A DNA stretch of 10,284 nt from positions 1-10,284 of the forward strand of contig JAKJFO010000146.1 of the NCBI GenBank assembly GCA_022704885.1, given 5' to 3'. The first letter of the stretch is position 1. Every line of letters starts with the position of its first letter. Shown in pieces: positions 7,160 through 10,284 of the stretch. The notes beneath the pieces were generated by a model. The model was not told the origin of the DNA. It did not search any database and saw only the letters and a list, made by a program, of their open reading frames with translations. Source of the DNA: Candidatus Rifleibacteriota bacterium. Lineage in GTDB: Bacteria > Riflebacteria > Ozemobacteria > Ozemobacterales > Ozemobacteraceae. Position numbers and translations under genes: made by a program.

Positions 7160-7372
7160 ATGGACGACATCAGGAGCTGGTTGAAAAAGAACAGTTCGTT
7201 GAAGAATTATGATGACCCCGAGGTCGACCCGGACAAGGTTGTGAGCAGACATCGTAAGGCGGTTGCCTCAGCTCGCACGGCTTTGCGGGAGCATATTCAG
7301 ATGCAGCTGCAGTCAGCCCTCAAGAATTTTTATTCCGAGGAAGTTCCCGAAGAAAAATTTTTGATCAGCTGA
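7160..7372 (+). CDS. Small hypothetical protein (70 aa, charged, helical)
   Basis: A 70-residue protein that I do not recognise. It is rich in Lys, Arg, Glu and Asp, has no Cys, no signal peptide and no membrane segment. Residues about 25-58 look like one long amphipathic helix with heptad-like Ala/Leu/Val spacing, which fits a small soluble helical or coiled-coil protein. The ATG at 7160 follows AGGCGGTG (7148-7155), a partial Shine-Dalgarno. It lies behind the ilvE terminator, so it probably has its own promoter, though I see no convincing one; a small inverted repeat ATGTT/AACAT (7124-7138) lies upstream. The stop codon falls within a 12-base palindrome. It is supported by codon composition, the start region and lack of a better gene on the other strand. 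Confidence 0.62.
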   Translation: MDDIRSWLKKNSSLKNYDDPEVDPDKVVSRHRKAVASARTALREHIQMQLQSALKNFYSEEVPEEKFLIS

Positions 7373-7390
7373 TCGAAGTCTGATCGAATT
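7363..7390. repeat. 12-bp palindrome followed by an 11-bp tandem repeat
   Basis: GATCAGCTGATC (7363-7374) is a perfect palindrome spanning the stop codon of the 70-residue gene. From 7369, CTGATCGAAGT is repeated as CTGATCGAATT (7380-7390), a two-copy tandem repeat with one difference. The 11-base period is close to one DNA turn. Role unknown; it may be a protein-binding site or a small duplication. Confidence 0.45.
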
Positions 7391-7433
7391 TTCAGTAGCT
7401 GGTCGTTATGCACCGTGCATAGGGCACTGAAAA
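7389..7433. repeat. Long imperfect palindrome in AT-rich intergenic DNA
   Basis: The outer arms TTTTCAGT (7389-7396) and ACTGAAAA (7426-7433) are perfect reverse complements. Nested inside is a second perfect inverted repeat, TATGCAC-C-GTGCATA (7407-7421). With a bulged A, two or three further pairs extend the outer stem. No T-run follows directly, but TTTTT occurs at 7441-7445, so a weak terminator for the 70-residue gene is possible. A regulator site or structured RNA are alternatives. The stretch 7373-7587 holds nothing else that I can call except the promoter near its end. Confidence 0.55.
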
Positions 7434-7521
7434 AAGTTCGTTTTTGCATCGAATAGCGAGTCTGGAGTATGTTTTTTGTTGAAAAGTCGCTTGGGATAAG
7501 TATTGAGAAAATATTTGCCAT

Positions 7522-7551
7522 TTGCATATCAGATATCTTTATCCATATAAT
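7522..7551 (+). promoter_or_regulatory. Probable promoter for the 99-residue Cys/His protein gene
   Basis: TATAAT at 7546-7551 is a perfect -10 box; TTGCAT at 7522-7527 is a partial -35 at 18-base spacing. A better -35 match, TTGCCA (7515-7520), is too far upstream (25 bases). The expected start site lies near 7558, about 30 bases before the ATG at 7588. Confidence 0.58.
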
Positions 7552-7587
7552 TGCGACACCCCGGCAGTGATAACAGAAGAGGTAGTA

Positions 7588-7887
7588 ATGAGTAATTCCA
7601 TAGCTGTGCCTGATGTCAGCCCGATGTTCGACGATCAGATTGATTCCAGTAACAGTGCTTCCGCCAGTGAAGTCGTGCAGAAACCCGTCCTTAAGGTCGT
7701 GCCCCCGCCGCCGGCTGAACCACCTACACTGGAGACACTTGTCGCTTTGTATGCTGCGCAGCAGAGAGAGTGCTGGTTGTGCGAGGGAATTTCGCGCAAG
7801 ATAGCCGCTGGCCGTGAAATATCTGAAGATGATCACTGGCACTTTACCTCGTGCGTACTGAGCTGGGAACACCTGCACCGCAACTGA
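7588..7887 (+). CDS. Small hypothetical protein with Cys/His cluster (99 aa)
   Basis: A 99-residue protein that I do not recognise. Residues 1-47 look disordered and acidic/Ser-rich, ending in a Pro-rich linker (PPPPAEPP, 39-46). Residues 48-99 look folded and hold CWLC (Cys62, Cys65), then HWH (His83, His85), Cys89, and His95 and His97 near the end. The spacing C-x2-C-x17-H-x-H-x3-C could bind a metal such as zinc, but this matches no named finger that I know. The ATG at 7588 is chosen over in-frame TTG at 7522 because AAGAGG (7577-7582) lies 5 bases before it, and the upstream codons cover the predicted promoter. It has its own promoter and a strong terminator, so it is probably a single-gene unit. 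Confidence 0.68.
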   Translation: MSNSIAVPDVSPMFDDQIDSSNSASASEVVQKPVLKVVPPPPAEPPTLETLVALYAAQQRECWLCEGISRKIAAGREISEDDHWHFTSCVLSWEHLHRN

Positions 7888-7911
7888 CCACACTATTGTA
7901 TCAATAAGCTC

Positions 7912-7943
7912 AAAAAGAACTGCTGATGCAGTTCTTTTTTTTT
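7912..7943 (+). terminator. Intrinsic terminator after the 99-residue gene
   Basis: AAAAAGAACTGC (7912-7923) pairs perfectly with GCAGTTCTTTTT (7928-7939) over a TGAT loop, and the T-run covers 7935-7943 (nine T). The A-run on the 5' side means that it could also stop transcription on the minus strand, though no minus-strand gene ends here. Confidence 0.92.
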
Positions 7944-7950
7944 GTCGGAC

Positions 7951-7994
7951 TATAATGAAACTTTGCGAACCGGTCGATGCAGTTAGAGTATAAT
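7951..7994 (+). promoter_or_regulatory. Candidate promoter region with two TATAAT boxes
   Basis: Two perfect TATAAT hexamers lie at 7951-7956 and 7989-7994, between the upstream terminator and the lytic transglycosylase gene. The second is better placed for the gene, 32 bases before its TTG start. Neither has an ideal -35: TTGCGA (7963-7968) would be 20 bases from the second box. It could be one promoter with a weak -35, two tandem promoters, or activator-dependent. Confidence 0.5.
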
Positions 7995-8025
7995 CTATGC
8001 AATCCCCATTTTGAGGAGGACCCGG

Positions 8026-9093
8026 TTGAAGCGTTCAATCTGGCTTGCAGGTGTAATGATGTTGACTCTGGCTGTGGAAGCCGGCGCAGCAATCTATTCT
8101 TACCGTGATGAGCATGGTCGTCTGTTTCTGACCGACAGCCCGCCCAATCGCAATTACAAAATTGTCGTGACCAGTCGCAAAGAACGGGAAGGCCCGGATT
8201 CACCGACCCAGCCAACCTTTGCGGTGAGTGCCCAGGCTTCGGCACAGAAGTTCATGCTGCCGAACGACGAGACTTACAGCAAATACATCAATGAAGCGGC
8301 GCGAACTCACGACCTCGATCCTTACCTGATCAAATCGATCATCAAGGTAGAGTCTGATTTTGATCCGAATGTCAGGTCATCAAAAGGCGCTCAGGGTCTG
8401 ATGCAGCTCATTCCTTCGACAGCCCGGCTGGTCGGCTGTTCTGACTCGTACGATCCGAAACAGAACATTATGGGCGGCGCCAACTATTTGAGAATGATGC
8501 TCAAACGCTTTGATGGCAGGATCGATTATGCGCTGGCCGCTTACAATGCCGGCCCCGGCAATGTCGAAAAATACCAGGGCATACCGCCATTTCGCGAGAC
8601 CCAGAACTATGTGCGCAAGGTCAAGCATTACTACAGACAGTATGCGGCCAACCCGACTCTGGCAAAAGCAGAAATCGCAAAGGCAGGCAAAAAGGCACGG
8701 GTGATTCCTGTCGTTCACAGCGATTTGTCAAAGCGTCTCGCCAGGGCATACGAAAAATTCAACAACAACGATATTGAGGGCGCTACTGAAGCCTACCGCC
8801 AGATTCTCAACATCTACCCGACCAATACCCAGGCTCTTTACAATCTGGCCTGCCTGCTCGACATGGAGCGATGTTACGAGGAAGCTATCGATGTTTACAC
8901 GGCAGCCCTCAAACAGGACCCATATCTGGACAAAGCTCTGTATAATCTCGCGGTAATTTACGAACGCCTTGGAATGCACAAAGAAGCCATCGACACCTGG
9001 AAACATTACGTAACTGTGGCCAAAGATGAAGAAAAGATCGTCATGGCCGAGCGCTTCATGCGTGAGCTGCGCGACTATGCCGCGCTGAACTGA
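8026..9093 (+). CDS. Exported lytic transglycosylase (DUF4124-like, SLT domain, C-terminal TPRs)
   Basis: Periplasmic enzyme expected to cleave the MurNAc-GlcNAc bond of peptidoglycan. The TTG at 8026 is chosen because AGGAGG (8014-8019) lies 6 bases before it and it gives a classic signal peptide: KR, a hydrophobic core, then AGAA near residues 19-22. An upstream in-frame TTG (8011) would overlap that Shine-Dalgarno. Residues 23-55 (IYSYRDEHGRLFLTD) resemble DUF4124. The SLT domain spans about 83-206: catalytic Glu109 in KVESDFDPN, SSKGAQGLMQL (118-128) and AAYNAGPGNV (171-180). Residues about 234-345 form three TPR-like repeats, for example TQALYNLACLLDMERCYEEA and DKALYNLAVIYERLGMHKEA, likely for protein contacts. 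It starts an operon with pseudopilin-like genes 12 bases downstream, suggesting that it opens the wall for that machine; a general cell-wall remodelling role is the alternative. Confidence 0.92.
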   Translation: MKRSIWLAGVMMLTLAVEAGAAIYSYRDEHGRLFLTDSPPNRNYKIVVTSRKEREGPDSPTQPTFAVSAQASAQKFMLPNDETYSKYINEAARTHDLDPYLIKSIIKVESDFDPNVRSSKGAQGLMQLIPSTARLVGCSDSYDPKQNIMGGANYLRMMLKRFDGRIDYALAAYNAGPGNVEKYQGIPPFRETQNYVRKVKHYYRQYAANPTLAKAEIAKAGKKARVIPVVHSDLSKRLARAYEKFNNNDIEGATEAYRQILNIYPTNTQALYNLACLLDMERCYEEAIDVYTAALKQDPYLDKALYNLAVIYERLGMHKEAIDTWKHYVTVAKDEEKIVMAERFMRELRDYAALN

Positions 9094-9105
9094 ATGGAAG
9101 GATAA

Positions 9106-9486
9106 ATGTCGGAAACCGCTTCGAGATCGATATTCGAAAAGCTGATCTATCTGGGAATAGCCACATTCTTTTTGTGGCCGTTCGTTCAGCTGTGGTCGAT
9201 CAAGGCGATTCCTGTTTTCGATACCGACACACATCTGCGTGCTTCGGTGGCGCTTGAAAGCCTTATGGAAGAGGCTCTTTCGCGCCCGTATGAACGCGTC
9301 AGCGCCCGCAGCCCGTTCAAGCCGGTCAAAGACTGCGAAGATATCGGTCTGCAGGGGCGAATCGAGATGTTTCCGCACCCTGATCTGCCGGCCAATGTAA
9401 TGATCAGGGCAACTGTTCGCTGGGGCATGTTTCCTCTCAGCAAAAGTCTTAGCCTCGAATACTTGAGAGCGAGGACACGCCCATGA
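9106..9486 (+). CDS. Putative minor pseudopilin, GspI-like by position and size
   Basis: A 126-residue protein with one N-terminal membrane segment (about residues 12-30) and a small outward domain. GGAAGGA (9096-9102) precedes the ATG. The stretch after the membrane segment, HLRASVALESLMEEALSRP (43-61), recalls the alpha-helix of GspI/PilV-type minor pseudopilins (A..LAE..LE). Length and place just before a J-like and a K-like gene also fit GspI. However, there is no Gly-Phe/Met-Thr-x-x-Glu prepilin cleavage site; the N-terminus reads SRSIFEKLIYLGIATFF. It would then be a plain signal-anchor protein or use an unusual site. Its stop overlaps the next start (ATGA). The GspI assignment is inference, moderate at best. 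Confidence 0.6.
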   Translation: MSETASRSIFEKLIYLGIATFFLWPFVQLWSIKAIPVFDTDTHLRASVALESLMEEALSRPYERVSARSPFKPVKDCEDIGLQGRIEMFPHPDLPANVMIRATVRWGMFPLSKSLSLEYLRARTRP

Positions 9487-10004
9487 ACAGGAACAGATCA
9501 GGTATGACAGTCTGGGAAATTGTTCTTTTCACCGTCTTTCTTGCCGTCGCCGGCGGTGCTTCGGTCTTTTTCTTCTTTCTCAATTCAGAAGATGTTCAGT
9601 ATGCGCAGAGAAAGTATGAATGGGTGCAGCAGATCAACAACGTTCTCGATGCAATCTGTCTTGAAATTTCCAATTCGGTTCAGTTCGAGCACCCCTTCAA
9701 TGGAAATTCGCGAGAGTGCTTTTTTCGAGCCGCCATCGACGCTGGTACTCTGCTGCCTGACGAAAACCGCGAAGGTTTTGCCTTTGTCGACAACAACCTT
9801 GTCTATGTCTCGCGAAGTGGTGATTCTACCAGCAGCCTGCGCCGTCTAGGGAGTTTTGAAAACCCGCTCGTTGCCAACTGCCGCGAGGGAAAATTCGTTC
9901 GCATAAGTTCTGATCTTCTCGAAATAAAGTTTATCGCCATGGCTCCGGGCGCCCAGAGGGGTTCACGTGAGTTTGTGCGGCGTATCAACCTGAGAAACCG
10001 ATGA
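9483..10004 (+). CDS. Prepilin-like protein, probable GspJ-type minor pseudopilin
   Basis: A 173-residue protein with a clear prepilin-type leader: a short basic start MNRNRSG followed by MTVWE, giving a predicted prepilin-peptidase cut between Gly7 and Met8, with Glu12 at the conserved +5 position. A hydrophobic helix at 13-33 follows, then a soluble domain with Cys59, Cys79 and Cys133. The size, order and C-terminal beta-rich tail (DLLEIKFIAMAPG, then FVRRINL) fit the GspJ class of minor pseudopilins in type II secretion or the equivalent PilW in type IV pili. It overlaps both neighbours by the four-base ATGA, showing tight translational coupling. Class (pseudopilin) is well supported; the J label relies mainly on context. 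Confidence 0.78.
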   Translation: MNRNRSGMTVWEIVLFTVFLAVAGGASVFFFFLNSEDVQYAQRKYEWVQQINNVLDAICLEISNSVQFEHPFNGNSRECFFRAAIDAGTLLPDENREGFAFVDNNLVYVSRSGDSTSSLRRLGSFENPLVANCREGKFVRISSDLLEIKFIAMAPGAQRGSREFVRRINLRNR

Positions 10005-10284
10005 GCAGAGTTCCAGACGAAAAACAATCGATGATTCCGCTGGTAGTGATGATATGTTTCACACTATCACTGGTTCTGGCGCTGTTTTATCGCGTTTATC
10101 AGGCCGACCGCGATCTCGGAATGATGCGCGTTGCCGGTCGCCAGGCCAGGCTTGCCGCTGAATCAGGTATAAATTATGCGCTCGAAAAAATGCGTGCCGC
10201 TGTAACTGCTTCTGATCGGGCAGCTGATCCGGCAGCGCTCACCACACTTTTCTTTTCAGAGAACATCGAGAGCACCGACTGGAT
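10001..10284 (+). CDS. GspK/PilX-like minor pseudopilin, partial (runs off window)
   Basis: The first 94 codons of a gene that continues past the right edge. A short N-terminus (MSRVPDEKQS) precedes a membrane helix at about 11-31, then ARLAAESGINYALEKMRA (49-66), the A-E-S/A-G-x-x-x-A-L pattern typical of GspK and PilX N-terminal helices. GspK proteins normally lack Glu5, as here, but the residue before Met11 is Ser rather than the Gly normally needed by prepilin peptidase. It starts inside the J-like stop (ATGA). Order I-J-K matches type II secretion operons. The diagnostic large K domain lies outside the window. Confidence 0.68.
   Translation, partial: MSRVPDEKQSMIPLVVMICFTLSLVLALFYRVYQADRDLGMMRVAGRQARLAAESGINYALEKMRAAVTASDRAADPAALTTLFFSENIESTDW

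Noticed and set aside
7330..7893. 187-codon open frame on the minus strand across the intergenic stretch and the 99-residue gene
   Set aside because: The + strand has a promoter, Shine-Dalgarno and terminator that fit the 99-residue gene, and the minus frame shows no recognisable domain, no clear ribosome site and a composition like reverse-complement shadow.

Overview
The window comes from a Gram-negative (diderm) bacterium of roughly balanced base composition. It carries lipid A/Kdo assembly genes, a periplasmic lytic transglycosylase and minor pseudopilin-like genes, all of which imply an outer membrane. The genes are densely packed, with start/stop overlaps, two well-supported TTG starts and good Shine-Dalgarno sites. 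I cannot fix the phylum from sequence alone. The divergent LpxB and the mix of neighbours suggest a lineage far from the model Proteobacteria.

Region 1 (1-5438, + strand) is an envelope-lipid operon that enters from the left. In order it holds the 3' two-thirds of an MsbA-type lipid flippase, a DUF374-family acyltransferase, LpxB (lipid A disaccharide synthase), an LpxL/HtrB-family late acyltransferase and WaaA (Kdo transferase). The junctions are overlaps of a few bases or a 5-base gap, so the five genes are probably one transcript with coupled translation. Together they would join the two glucosamine halves of lipid A, add Kdo and secondary acyl chains, and flip the product across the inner membrane. 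Tetraacyldisaccharide 4'-kinase (lpxK) and the early genes lpxA/C/D are not in the window.

Region 2 (5394-7094) has a small VOC/glyoxalase-fold gene on the minus strand whose 3' end overlaps waaA tail to tail by 45 bases. Next comes ilvE (branched-chain aminotransferase, class IV) with its own promoter, a strong Shine-Dalgarno and a very clear intrinsic terminator.

Region 3 (7095-7943) contains two small unrecognised genes: a 70-residue charged helical protein and a 99-residue protein with a Cys/His cluster. They are separated by an AT-rich intergenic stretch that holds a long imperfect palindrome and a consensus-like promoter. A strong hairpin terminator closes the region.

Region 4 (7944-10284, + strand) starts a new operon. 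It encodes an exported lytic transglycosylase (DUF4124-like N-terminus, SLT catalytic domain, C-terminal TPR repeats) followed by three tightly coupled genes that look like the minor pseudopilins I, J and K of a type II secretion or type IV pilus-like machine. The last is cut by the window edge. The likely logic is a peptidoglycan-opening enzyme expressed with the tip subunits of an envelope-spanning machine. Only the middle (J-like) protein has a textbook prepilin-peptidase site.

No tRNA, rRNA, CRISPR array, insertion sequence or phage gene was seen. The points most worth a second look are the replaced loop in LpxB, the atypical pseudopilin trio next to an SLT-TPR enzyme, the structured intergenic DNA around 7363-7433, and the small Cys/His protein.
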